Positions 51,401 through 58,513 of a DNA stretch of 64,000 nucleotides are shown in pieces. A model generated the notes under the pieces. That model was not told the origin of the DNA, made no database searches, and saw only the letters and a list, made by a program, of their open reading frames with translations. Positions within the stretch are counted from its first letter, which is position 1. Each line of letters starts with the position of its first letter. The stretch is taken from contig JAFLCK010000019.1 in NCBI GenBank assembly GCA_017303615.1, positions 1 through 64,000 on the forward strand, given 5' to 3'. The DNA comes from Obscuribacter phosphatis_A. Its GTDB lineage: Bacteria; Cyanobacteriota; Vampirovibrionia; Obscuribacterales; Obscuribacteraceae. Made by a program: the position numbers and the translations under genes.

Positions 51401-53935
51401 GGTCGTGAAGTGGCCGATGCTAGCTTGGCTAGCCGCAATGCTCTTTTGCATGACGAGAAAAGCGGCATTCAGGCACAGATGCTGGAATGGCTGCAAACAA
51501 AGGGCTTGAAGCCGGAAGATGTTGAGTATCTCAAGAAGGACGGGGCCCTCAAATATCCCGAACCTCTCAATGCCGCGCAGAGCGCCCGTGTGACCGAATT
51601 AGAGAATTTGCTCAAGGCCGGCGATAACGGTGATCCGATGGTGCGTGAAGCCGTCGCTACCGAACTGCGGCAGCTCAAATATAACGGTCTAAGCGAGCCA
51701 GAAATTACGCAGTTTGAATTGGCCAAAGAAGTTAGAGCCAAGATGACCGACCTCTTGCGGGCTGGTCATCGCACCGGTGGCGATCTTCCCGGTGAGTTCC
51801 CTGTGGCCAGATCTTTGCCTCGTTCCGACAATGCCGAAGAGCTTCTTAAGCCGCGCCCCTTCGCCCTGCCTGAAGCTACAGGACCGGTAACTTTGTTGCC
51901 TGACGGTGCCACAGTCGCACCCTTTGCAAGAGGCACAATCACCCGCAGACCCGATGGCTCAAAAGTGGTGCTTGATACCGTTCGTGATACTAAATTTGAA
52001 TACGACCCTGCCGGCAGAATCGTTGAGGCTAGCCACAACGGACGGGTGAGAAAGTTTGGTTACGACCAAGATGGTCGTTTGCAGCGCTTTGAAGATGAGC
52101 TGGGGCAGAAGCTTTCTAGAGAAGGCAGCGGAGACGCTTGGTCGGTCGACGTCAAGAAAGCCGATGGCACGATAGAGAAAAAAGGTCTTGGCATTGGTGC
52201 CGTGGTGGCCGAAGGTGATGGTTCGATTCGCCGGGTCAAGAGTCTCTCTGATGGCGGTAGCTATACAGTGGAAGGCCTGGACGGTTCTGTTCTAGAGGTG
52301 AAAAAAGGCTTCAGCCAGTATAGTCATGCCGATATTATTCATGAACGTAAAGAGATTGAGCGTTTGAGCCGTGATGCCTTCCCCGAGGCAGCCAGAAAAG
52401 AGCGTTTCGATAAATTGGTCAAGGAATTCGAAGATGCCGGTCTGGCAAGAGACATGAATGCAAACCAGCGCGCCATCTTTTTGAAGAATATCAATCGCTT
52501 ACTTGAACCAAACCCGACTGCTGTAATCGGTGATGCCGAGAGAGCCAATCTGGCAGAGTTGGCGCTCTTGCATGCGGTGAAACCCACAACTGTCGACCAA
52601 GGCTGCAACGGTACTTGCAATGTCACCACGTTGGAAGTGCGCAATTATATGAATGAGCCTCAGCGTAATGCCAAGCTTTTGGCTGATATCGCCATCGATG
52701 GCAAGTTTGTCACCACAAGTGGTGCGGTAATTGACCTTAATAAAGTCGGGTTCGGTCTTAGTCCAGACTTTGAGGCACTGCATGCCCTGAAGCTGCAAAA
52801 TGAAGGAAAACTTGATCTTGCTTCCATTAAAGCCGATGGCGCCAGAGACTACAGCAGTCAACTGCTTGAGACTGCCATGCTCAATACCTACTGGCAGGGC
52901 AACAAGCATATTATTGTCGGTGGCAAGAAACTCGACGGTGGTGATTTCGCCTACGATTCAAAAGGCAATATTCTTGGTCCCGTAGATGCTAAGAAACCTT
53001 TGGAGCCTGTCTTTGATGATAAGGGCAATAAGCTGAACACAATTGGCAGTGCTAAGAAACTTTATCGAGAAGATGGTATCGAATATAGTGCTGATGATCT
53101 GTCTAGGCTGGTTTATACCGAGAATGGTCTGGTCGCTGGTGTAAGCGCACCTGGCTCAATTACTGAAATTTTCGATAAGTCCGGTGCTCGTTTACGCACT
53201 TTGGATGCCGGTCAACCAGGTTATGACAAAGACGGCAATCAGATTCTCTATGTCGCCCGCCGCGGTGAGACGAAGTACGAGAAAGTGGCACGGAACGGCT
53301 ATGAGTCCGAGCAGGTTGTCTTTAGCTGGGGTGATAGGTCCATACCGCTAAGCGACAGCAAGGGTAAGAAACTTAGCGGTTTGAGTATTTCTGAACTTGA
53401 AGATGTAAACAGGGTGTCTTCTGGAAGCGATGCTACCGGCTATGCCATTGCCTACCAGAAAGATGGTCTGGGTTATCGAGGCGCCCACGGTGTCAAAGAC
53501 GAAGAATCTCTCTCCAATCTGCTTGAGCGTTTGCAGAATGAGAAGAAACTACCGGCGGTATTGCAGGTACATACCAGTCAGCCGCCCTTTTCTGGGCTCA
53601 GTGGTGTGAGAGCTGCCTTTAGCGCTGATGGGGGTTGGCACGTGGTCAATATCCATTCTTTTGATAAAGAAACCGGTATGGTGCGCTTCTCCAATCAATG
53701 GGGTTCACGTCATGATTATCTAGAGGAGGGCGTCCCCCTCAAGACCTTGTTTAATGCTATGCAGCCCACCAAGGCTAGTGAAATAGCCGAGAGTGAGATG
53801 TATAAGAAAATCAAGAAAAGGGCTGTCGTATCGACTCTTGCCGTGGGGGCAGTTGCCGGTGCCACCGGGCTCTTCTTTGTCGGTAAATCAATCTACGATA
53901 GATACACTAGTGATGAACAAGCGAGGTCGAGATGA
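45479..53935 (+). CDS. Giant LysM/annexin-repeat/YD-repeat/papain-like protein
   Basis: This 2818-residue protein has no classical signal peptide. Parts in order: LysM (about 69-130, HEVKPGETLSGIVDKA); six A-G-D-K-P-Q repeats (135-170); annexin-like repeats near 180-250, 258-330 and 880-950 (TGAGTDEKTIEELLKGKSKE, GVGTDEAKIKEIL) and a degenerate one near 335-415; long helical repeats to 1030; a hydrophobic Gly/Ala stretch (1033-1285); YD/RHS-like strands (1290-1620); an HD-like region (about 1700-1845, THHIDGA and IKEHQ); further YD-like strands (2140-2290); a papain-like end with C2376/C2380 (DQGCNGTC), H2721 and N2739 in NQWG. One transmembrane helix is near 2785-2805. It may be a surface adhesin or toxin-like protease. 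Two coupled genes follow. Confidence 0.8.
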   Translation: MTDKNAAVVKDKAGQKPESSEQPDVKAKVASEQQGEDATKILHSIDRSKEARGLAKVELYDSSEAKGKTHEVKPGETLSGIVDKALTRKEGESSTAYVKRLYETVAEVAKKNGLVDADKIMPGQKIKLDGVLPQAGDKPQAGDKPQAGDKPQVADKPQAGDKPQAGDKPQAAPVDAVKVGKAVDDVYAATEGKWIGVDKEKLNKTLESLSPQEKQALDAAYKEKHGKPLSEMLRGQLSGDDLTKALSNLTGQGDAQRTAAAIDRAANGGLTGAGTDEKTIEELLKGKSKEEIRAIDQAYRQRTGISLEDEMRDEFSGSKLTKFLDLAKGNNDDAARLNASLEEHKEWGVDARSNSTVEKDIRDTLATLNSKQIAELEQTYQERYGKSLKESLLQDKNLPEETKQALEIYLKGTDKRSPDDTLKLAELGLKSGNQDVFQEAFRDASPEARAKFLAEDGEARVKKAFGEDSDASRRAMDYVRDGKLDVATKVRDNSSWLGDNEEAIEQALGQMSEAERAKYLQGKRLAESKADVSSLNAADKEGLDYYQKLRTAMEGAGNERELARWEDLIKTGKDGSLVGQLAKQGGIFDDSMDSVLGTIEGMSKKDWERLKSDPEYRREIEKTLAIDLSDSEMQRARELLDKKSAAATFEESKAANRPLTEVLADRQGFFSDDEEGIIKALENMSPTEQAKYRNDPEYKKEIDRLVAGGMERGAELNAAMSILDRVSRGEKPESDIVSKLEMHSTNFNVDETKVVQDLEEAFRKDPTLRERLNNPQSEADKAMAKQFDSALRRALDPDEYEKYAKPLLETGRIPIEVKADLYKGIFNDDEKGFFESLKKDRATDADWQEVLNNPDKTLSFLSSEEREIALNIARQKGEMRPEDELRAAMVGVGTDEAKIKEILAGLKPEEKEAVRQAYENKYGASLKGDVLDELGGGEKMEAARALRGPQTAREAYNDARSEVYESADGLGRAWVDKVWDGTGHMTQDQLDQYSRITADYSRKYQELPASEREQFQKSLYESLELYKKSESAAADAVVDTAIIAAGVAGAKFTGGVSLSLLAYTSVGGALFKVGAKSALMGADYDFQSAQVVSDAATGAIDAATIVLGPAQAAQLLKLGERSAATAAHGVLSQADDLAKTAGRSLLKEGSSETLERELKEKVAVAIANGSDSIDDKAMNELAKRVAAQGEDIPQVQRLLTDELNKAIRLEASRELIAGGREVALNTASGIVGGALSGAVRGGIEGESVQAALTEGAVGALSGGAMAGGFSIAFKGLGKGLSSLRRDGGVIHAQGVEAELGTRLNSDGRVSEVVTPAGRGQVEYHQGGPLEGAVREARTPDGRVFKSEDGLNWKISDKDGTTDARGLFKVDSDGNMTWQPEVGAKAVFGADGRIAEFDHISGRKLEVAADGSVDAVSGMAGGAKFQYDQSGALKQVDFHDGRVLSSDAGKYKITDKDGKITELSGDLKLTREGNIRVESADGVLLISPEGGYTKFSPQGQALEMHRPEGVYKYGYDADGKLSQVTKPDGSYHQVNEDGDWANFSPEGKEVGWGRDSYQVLPDGSYRVLSGDHAINYAPDGTDRVLHVTENRLQSVVHLDGRREYFDRPDAKVFGRDGLEINKVRDQFKRLGITENENSIALVERELKDVRAIGPDGSPVSAYDSLMSDPRLSDRQKANIIQNLAVVREHFAQFRQGERMHPDPEVNWIHTQGEMAKVLEVSRKAGLRADEVEDAVLASMYSDSVKFAFPPPAGVDANFFTHHIDGAIAAQHSLQRQGYAPERIDRILQAIKEHQIAPPEFMGQLYLNAKIKPGLDANLKAGKISQERYDELKKVLDEMTVVGPDKVPRLKPMVEVDSWPKVQNADGSWELKFTNDQKDLLRLAGIDSWAVPVNPIDAPGFKQLSRAEQENLLSRYKISTTLIDGDGVDNYATLGGASKIVAIRGPGTMFKDGNVWQSIASVDASFRDAYKVLSKEGREVADASLASRNALLHDEKSGIQAQMLEWLQTKGLKPEDVEYLKKDGALKYPEPLNAAQSARVTELENLLKAGDNGDPMVREAVATELRQLKYNGLSEPEITQFELAKEVRAKMTDLLRAGHRTGGDLPGEFPVARSLPRSDNAEELLKPRPFALPEATGPVTLLPDGATVAPFARGTITRRPDGSKVVLDTVRDTKFEYDPAGRIVEASHNGRVRKFGYDQDGRLQRFEDELGQKLSREGSGDAWSVDVKKADGTIEKKGLGIGAVVAEGDGSIRRVKSLSDGGSYTVEGLDGSVLEVKKGFSQYSHADIIHERKEIERLSRDAFPEAARKERFDKLVKEFEDAGLARDMNANQRAIFLKNINRLLEPNPTAVIGDAERANLAELALLHAVKPTTVDQGCNGTCNVTTLEVRNYMNEPQRNAKLLADIAIDGKFVTTSGAVIDLNKVGFGLSPDFEALHALKLQNEGKLDLASIKADGARDYSSQLLETAMLNTYWQGNKHIIVGGKKLDGGDFAYDSKGNILGPVDAKKPLEPVFDDKGNKLNTIGSAKKLYREDGIEYSADDLSRLVYTENGLVAGVSAPGSITEIFDKSGARLRTLDAGQPGYDKDGNQILYVARRGETKYEKVARNGYESEQVVFSWGDRSIPLSDSKGKKLSGLSISELEDVNRVSSGSDATGYAIAYQKDGLGYRGAHGVKDEESLSNLLERLQNEKKLPAVLQVHTSQPPFSGLSGVRAAFSADGGWHVVNIHSFDKETGMVRFSNQWGSRHDYLEEGVPLKTLFNAMQPTKASEIAESEMYKKIKKRAVVSTLAVGAVAGATGLFFVGKSIYDRYTSDEQARSR
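45881..45988 (+). repeat. Six-copy 18-bp coding tandem repeat
   Basis: There are six exact-length 18-base units (gccggagacaagccccaa, with unit four changed at its start) in the giant gene, encoding AGDKPQ six times (once VADKPQ). It forms a flexible spacer between the LysM and annexin-like parts. Near-identity at DNA level indicates recent expansion. Confidence 0.92.
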
Positions 53936-54459
53936 TGACGGCGCAGACAGCTACAGTGGTGCGAGATATCGGGCAGATTAGATCTATTCGTTTGCCCCTT
54001 GCCTATCAAGAGCGGCCGGATGAAGCTGTCAACGATACAGTCTATGTAAGAAAGTTCAGTCATAGTGAAAACACTGACGTGGCTTTTGTTTTCTTTTACC
54101 GAGGGCGACGCTTGCCGCAAGCTTCGGCTGATAGTTTTTTGCGCACACTTGCCCTTGTACCTCACGAAGTGGAAGCGGCTGAGTTTGGCGAACTCGATCT
54201 TGTCGTTAGGGAAGCTTCCAACCCTGAGAACTTTATTTTGTCCAGCTGTCGCACCGAAAATAAGTCTGGTCGCAGGGTGCTAATCGTTGAAGGAATCTGG
54301 AAGGCGAGCGGCTTAGTAGAGTACGGCGTCTTTATCGATAGCGACGGCACCGGTTCTGCTGTTCAAGAATTGCATTTCAATGCACCGCAGATAGACTATG
54401 CCGACCACATAGATGAAATCGAAGCATTGTTGGAAAACATTGCCTGGAAGCGAGGTTGA
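53932..54459 (+). CDS. Unknown protein coupled to the giant-protein gene
   Basis: This 175-residue soluble protein has no signal and mixed alpha/beta predicted content (VAFVFFYRGRRLPQASADSF, FGELDLVVREASN, GRRVLIVEGIWKASGLVEYG). No family was recognised. Its ATG overlaps the giant-protein stop by 4 bases, so it is translated with it and may be a dedicated chaperone, immunity or secretion helper for it. The role is inference from position only. The strand order FVFFYRG and then RVLIVEG with a GVFIDSDG turn suggests one compact domain. A gap of 10 bases leads to the next gene. Confidence 0.6.
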   Translation: MMTAQTATVVRDIGQIRSIRLPLAYQERPDEAVNDTVYVRKFSHSENTDVAFVFFYRGRRLPQASADSFLRTLALVPHEVEAAEFGELDLVVREASNPENFILSSCRTENKSGRRVLIVEGIWKASGLVEYGVFIDSDGTGSAVQELHFNAPQIDYADHIDEIEALLENIAWKRG

Positions 54460-54469
54460 AAGAGAGTAA

Positions 54470-55282
54470 ATGACCGATATCGGCCCGAATCAAGAGCAGA
54501 AAACAGAAAGCAAAGAAGACAGTGCTAAGGCTGCTGCGAGCGCCGCTCAAAGCAGTCTTTTCGGCGAGTTTTTCCAGTCAGCGAAGTATCAAGCCGTGCA
54601 GCGTCCCTACGATGGTCTCAATCAATTGGGGGGGCATATCTTTGGCTATGAGCCAGTTGCTCGTGAATTAGTCAAAGCGCCTGCCCCAGCCGAAAGCGGC
54701 TCTGCTGCCTGGTATGCTCAGCAAGCCGGGGCTGGGCTGGCAACCGTCGGCGAGGTTCTTGTCTTGCATAGAGGTCTGCGCAGCCTTGCGCCCGGTGTTA
54801 AAGGCTCCTCGCTAGCGCTCGGTGAGACTGCCTTGACCGGACGAATGACTGCTGAAAGTTTGGCTCTGTCGGCAGGTATTTATGAAGGCTTTACAACAGT
54901 TTCGCGCGAGAATAATTTCTACAGAGACAGGCTTGGTACTGCCTTCTCTTCTGCGGCTTCGGTCTATGCTTTTGGCAAATTGCACTCGGAAGGCGGCAAG
55001 TTGCTTGCTTCCGAGAAAGGAGCTCTTGGCTTGGCCCAGTCTTATCCGCGCTTAGCCTCTGCTGCCACCGGTTTTGGTGCAGGAGGCGCCGCCGCGTTTA
55101 TTGGGGTGGAAAGCCGCGCTCGCACCTTGGAGGGGCGTTGGGCGAGTATGGATGAAGTCAAGAATGGAGTGGCGGCCGGTTCCTTGCTCGGTATGGCTTT
55201 TGGTGCTGGTTTCAGGCCTGTCTCGCCAAACCCACGCGGCATGATGCGAGACGCCAGTTTGAGACCGCAGAAAGGTCCCTGA
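54470..55282 (+). CDS. Ala/Gly-rich membrane-associated unknown protein
   Basis: This 270-residue protein has a polar, charged N-terminus (MTDIGPNQEQKTESKEDSAK). Several weakly hydrophobic small-residue helices follow: YAQQAGAGLATVGEVLVLHR, AATGFGAGGAAAFIGVES and GVAAGSLLGMAFGAGF. Their composition is very close to the hydrophobic Gly/Ala region (1033-1285) of the giant protein two genes upstream, hinting at a common function such as membrane insertion. It is the third gene of that operon. The bases just after its ATG hold CCGATATCGG, a 10-base part of the window's palindrome core. No family was recognised. Confidence 0.6.
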   Translation: MTDIGPNQEQKTESKEDSAKAAASAAQSSLFGEFFQSAKYQAVQRPYDGLNQLGGHIFGYEPVARELVKAPAPAESGSAAWYAQQAGAGLATVGEVLVLHRGLRSLAPGVKGSSLALGETALTGRMTAESLALSAGIYEGFTTVSRENNFYRDRLGTAFSSAASVYAFGKLHSEGGKLLASEKGALGLAQSYPRLASAATGFGAGGAAAFIGVESRARTLEGRWASMDEVKNGVAAGSLLGMAFGAGFRPVSPNPRGMMRDASLRPQKGP

Positions 55283-55328
55283 ACCTGGTAAACTATAAAC
55301 TTGCTCTACTGACAAAATGAGGTGAGTT

Positions 55329-56582
55329 TTGGAGTCGGAGAGGCAGGTGCAGGCGCTGTCTGACGCGGAGCTGCTCTTGCGCAAGGATGGTCTTGATAAG
55401 TCTTTGACAGCCTGTGCCATGGCTGGTATCGAAGCGTCCGCCAGTGAGCAAGCTGAGTTTGCTCTGGTGCAAGACGAGATTGCTCGTCGTGGTCTAGCTT
55501 CTTCTTCTTCTTCTTCTTTCGCTATCGATTGGACTTCCTTGCTCGGTCTTGATTTTGAAGGCTATAGGCTGACCGGCTTTTTGGCGCAAGGGCGTTTTTC
55601 TTTCCTTATGCTGGGTGAAAATCAAGACGGCGATCGCCGAGTTTATAAGCTCGCTCGCCCCCAGGCTGCTGCGCCCAGCCAGGACTTTGATAGTAATCGT
55701 TGGTTGACGCGGGCCATGGATATTACCCCTTTTCAGGTCTGTGACATCTATCCCTCGCCTGCTCAAATGATTGATTTGCAAGCCCAGAGATTGTCCGGTT
55801 TTACATCGGGCGCTTTTGTTGAATTGCTCTCTGTGGGCAATAAAGATGGGCTTGTCTATTATTCGATGCCCTTTCTGCAAGGAAAAACTCTGCGGCAGTA
55901 TCTGCACCAATTTCAGCCGGGCGTACAAGATATACTGAAACTTTTCGATCTGCTCGCCCTAGAATTGGTTTTTGACCGAGAGGGGGTCTTCGGTATGGAA
56001 GAGCGCCCCGAGCAGTATCACGGCGATATTACTCTCGACAATATATTTTTGCAGGGCGATTTCGCTGCCGACGGCACTGCTCCGGAGCTGACTGTAAAGC
56101 TTTTAGACCCGGGCTATTTTGGACCCCTACAGATGACCGACCGCTATGTGGAAAACGCTATGGTCGGTACTCCTCTCTATTATCCGCTTTTGGAAGCAGA
56201 TGACATAATGGCTTTCGGCTATTGTCTTTGGGAGGCGATCGGCGGCAGGCAGCCTTTATTGAATCCAGCTGGTTCGAATGTGGAGGCTGAAGTTTCCGTA
56301 CTGCAGACTGGCTTGGCCGAAGCTCTGGAGCATTTGATTCAGTTTCGCGACTCGCTTGGCCAACCGTTTCTGGGCGCCTTGCGTTCTGTCGCTTTACCCT
56401 CTCAGGCTAATCCTGGAGTTGATAGAGAAATAGAAGCAGTGATACTGAAGATGGTGCGTTTAGCGGTGGATGAGACTGGGCTTTTGACCATTGATAAAGG
56501 CTATGCCAGTTTTGCTGAGGTGGAGGCGGCTCTAGCGTCCATTATTCCTGAGATTGAGCCGGCTTTAGGGGAGGTGCTATGA
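55329..56582 (+). CDS. Protein-kinase-like protein with DPG in place of DFG
   Basis: This 417-residue protein has a kinase-like domain. The glycine-loop-like FLAQGRFSFLMLGENQDG is near 83-100 and a candidate ATP-anchoring lysine is K107 in RVYKLAR. The catalytic loop is YHGDITLDNIF with D233 and N238, and the metal-binding motif is LLDPGYFGP (D260-P-G) where kinases have DFG. Catalytic Asp and Asn are kept, so activity is possible, but the Phe-to-Pro change and the H-G-D in place of H-R-D suggest an atypical or regulatory kinase. A Ser run (residues 58-64) precedes the domain. The TTG start has a good GAGGTGA but only 3 bases of spacing. It overlaps pyrC by 4 bases. Confidence 0.75.
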   Translation: MESERQVQALSDAELLLRKDGLDKSLTACAMAGIEASASEQAEFALVQDEIARRGLASSSSSSFAIDWTSLLGLDFEGYRLTGFLAQGRFSFLMLGENQDGDRRVYKLARPQAAAPSQDFDSNRWLTRAMDITPFQVCDIYPSPAQMIDLQAQRLSGFTSGAFVELLSVGNKDGLVYYSMPFLQGKTLRQYLHQFQPGVQDILKLFDLLALELVFDREGVFGMEERPEQYHGDITLDNIFLQGDFAADGTAPELTVKLLDPGYFGPLQMTDRYVENAMVGTPLYYPLLEADDIMAFGYCLWEAIGGRQPLLNPAGSNVEAEVSVLQTGLAEALEHLIQFRDSLGQPFLGALRSVALPSQANPGVDREIEAVILKMVRLAVDETGLLTIDKGYASFAEVEAALASIIPEIEPALGEVL

Positions 56583-57577
56583 GGCTCAGAAAGTTTGACG
56601 ACATGCATTTGCATCTGCGCCAAGGCGAAATGCTGAAGCTGGTTTTGCCTTATACCCTCAGTCAATGTGCTAGAGCGCTGGTCATGCCCAATACCAGTCC
56701 AGCCGTCCTAACTGCTTCAGATCTTACTAACTACCGCTCTGAGATTTTGCAGGCTGCCGGTAGCGCCAAGGCTGGTTTTGAGCCGCTCATGACTTTCAAG
56801 ATAACACCTGCCTGCGACTCGTCCTCTATAGCTAGCCTAAAGAGCGCCGGTGCCATTGCCGGTAAACTTTACCCTGATGGCGTCACCACTAATTCAGAAG
56901 GGGGCGTGCGCGACTTTAGAGCGCTCTTTCCTGTTTATGAAGCTATGCAAGAAGCCGGTTTGGTATTGTGTTTGCATGGTGAATTACCCGGTGCCTTTTC
57001 GCTTGATCGAGAAGAAAAATTCTTAGAAGTCTTGCAAGAAATTGCAGCTCGCTTTACTCGTCTCAAGATAGTGCTGGAGCATGTCACTACAGCCGCTGCC
57101 GTTGCCTGTGTTTCCGCTCTGCCCGCCAATGTGGCTGCCACCATTACCCTGCATCATTTGTATATTACTTTAGATGACTTGCTTGGCGACAAGCTCAATC
57201 CGCATAACTTTTGTAAGCCTGTCGCCAAGCGTCCGGAGGACCGGGAGGCACTCATCAAGGCTGCCACCTCTGGTAGTGCTAAGTTTTTCTTCGGCTCCGA
57301 TAGTGCTCCTCATAGCATAGAGGCGAAAGAGTGTGCTTGTGGCGCCGCTGGAGTCTATAGTGCTCCAGTCTTGGCTCCCTTGCTAAAACAATTGTTTGAT
57401 GATGCGGGTTCAGATCAGTTGGAAAATTTTGTTAGTCGTTTTGGTGCTGACTTCTATGGCTTACCCGTAAATCAGGATTTTATCGAGCTTAAAGAAGAAG
57501 AATGGCTTGTACCGGAGGTATTGGATGGTATCAAACCCTTTATGGCTGGTAGTCGGCTTAGGTGGCGCCTTGTCTAG
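56579..57577 (+). CDS. pyrC: Dihydroorotase, class II
   Basis: This 332-residue zinc amidohydrolase of pyrimidine synthesis closes carbamoyl-aspartate to dihydroorotate. The metal ligands are visible: H10 and H12 in DMHLHLRQ, the carbamylated Lys in GKLYPDGVTTNS, His in CLHGELP and LEHVTT, and the catalytic Asp in GSDSAPHS. The signature RQGEMLKLVLPY and the VMPNTSP loop match PyrC of the E. coli type. The ATG overlaps the kinase-like gene's stop by 4 bases. The last 53 bases overlap the next gene, an unusually long same-strand overlap. Confidence 0.95.
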   Translation: MRLRKFDDMHLHLRQGEMLKLVLPYTLSQCARALVMPNTSPAVLTASDLTNYRSEILQAAGSAKAGFEPLMTFKITPACDSSSIASLKSAGAIAGKLYPDGVTTNSEGGVRDFRALFPVYEAMQEAGLVLCLHGELPGAFSLDREEKFLEVLQEIAARFTRLKIVLEHVTTAAAVACVSALPANVAATITLHHLYITLDDLLGDKLNPHNFCKPVAKRPEDREALIKAATSGSAKFFFGSDSAPHSIEAKECACGAAGVYSAPVLAPLLKQLFDDAGSDQLENFVSRFGADFYGLPVNQDFIELKEEEWLVPEVLDGIKPFMAGSRLRWRLV

Positions 57578-58511
57578 ACTTTTCATGGTGGGGGCTGGTT
57601 TTGTTTTATTAACAGCCTGTGCAAATCAAATTGCTTATGCCGCTCCGGCAAAGAGTCTGGAGAAAAGTCTAAACTCAAGCATTCTCGCTGAGAAATCAGC
57701 GAATAGTTTGTCGAGAGGTCTTATCAAAAGGGGCGCTCTTGATCTGGATGGTTTGAGCAATTTTTCATCAGCTTGGGAAAAGTCTAGAGCTCTCAAAAAG
57801 ACGATGAAGATTCCAGCTGAGGAGAAGCTCAAGGAGCGCTTTTCGCAAGCCGCTCTTTTGCTTTCTGCTCCCGAGAAGTCGGACGGCTATAAGGCGAGGG
57901 CCTCTATTTTGTTTGAACTGAGTGAGTATGAAGCGGCGGCCGAAAGCTTTGAAGAAGCAGCGCTCTACAGTCTCAATGACAAGAGTCTGCCGCTCTGGCA
58001 GGGGCTCTCGCTGCATCTGGCCGGCGACGATGACGCAGCCCTTTGGTTGGCTCATGTGGCGTTGATGCAAGACGAAAAGAATGCCGATGCCCATCGGCTC
58101 AAGGCGGTCTGTCTTTCTTCGCGCGACTTCCGTCGATCTCTCAATGAAATGGAGCGCGCCCTCGCCCTAGCTCCCGGCAATGCTTCTTTCCATGCCAGTA
58201 AGGCGCGCATTCTCATTGAAAATAAGCAGTACAAAGAGGCTTTGGTCTCGGCTAAGAAGTCCCTTGAATTAGATAAGAGCCTGCTTGCCGGCTATATCTT
58301 TGCCGCCGATGCTCTGCGCCGTGCTGGGCATCTCAAAGAGGCTCTCGGTTATCTAGACCAGGCTCTGGTTGTTTGTCCTTATGCTCCGTCCACTTATCGT
58401 TTACGTGCCCAGATTTATCGGGCCATGGGTGATGATGATGCGGCGGCACAAGACATGGCTTTGCAAAGTCTCTGTCAAGACGAAATTAGAAAACAGGCGG
58501 AGGTGAACTGA
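57525..58511 (+). CDS. TPR lipoprotein
   Basis: This 328-residue protein has an N-terminal hydrophobic signal and lipobox LTAC (Cys near residue 32). About four TPRs lie in the second half, for example SELSEYEAAAESFEEAALY, RILIENKQYKEALVSAKKSL and ADALRRAGHLKEALGYLDQA. The ATG at 57525 was chosen because GGAGG lies 6 bases ahead, inside the end of pyrC; the longer TTG start at 57507 has no site. It is probably anchored to the periplasmic face of a membrane. It is followed after 2 bases by a beta-propeller gene. Confidence 0.75.
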   Translation: MVSNPLWLVVGLGGALSRLFMVGAGFVLLTACANQIAYAAPAKSLEKSLNSSILAEKSANSLSRGLIKRGALDLDGLSNFSSAWEKSRALKKTMKIPAEEKLKERFSQAALLLSAPEKSDGYKARASILFELSEYEAAAESFEEAALYSLNDKSLPLWQGLSLHLAGDDDAALWLAHVALMQDEKNADAHRLKAVCLSSRDFRRSLNEMERALALAPGNASFHASKARILIENKQYKEALVSAKKSLELDKSLLAGYIFAADALRRAGHLKEALGYLDQALVVCPYAPSTYRLRAQIYRAMGDDDAAAQDMALQSLCQDEIRKQAEVN

Positions 58512-58513
58512 TC

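Noticed and set aside
54475..54484. CCGATATCGG after the start of the 54470 gene as an eighth palindrome copy
   Set aside because: Only 10 of the 14 core bases match (gaccgatatcggcc), and such a 10-mer alone is not strongly unexpected next to a codon-driven MTDIG start.
15821..55637. GCGATCGC octamers (15821, 43897, 55630) as HIP1 elements of cyanobacteria
   Set aside because: Three copies in 64 kb is only slightly above the roughly one expected by chance; true HIP1 genomes have many more.
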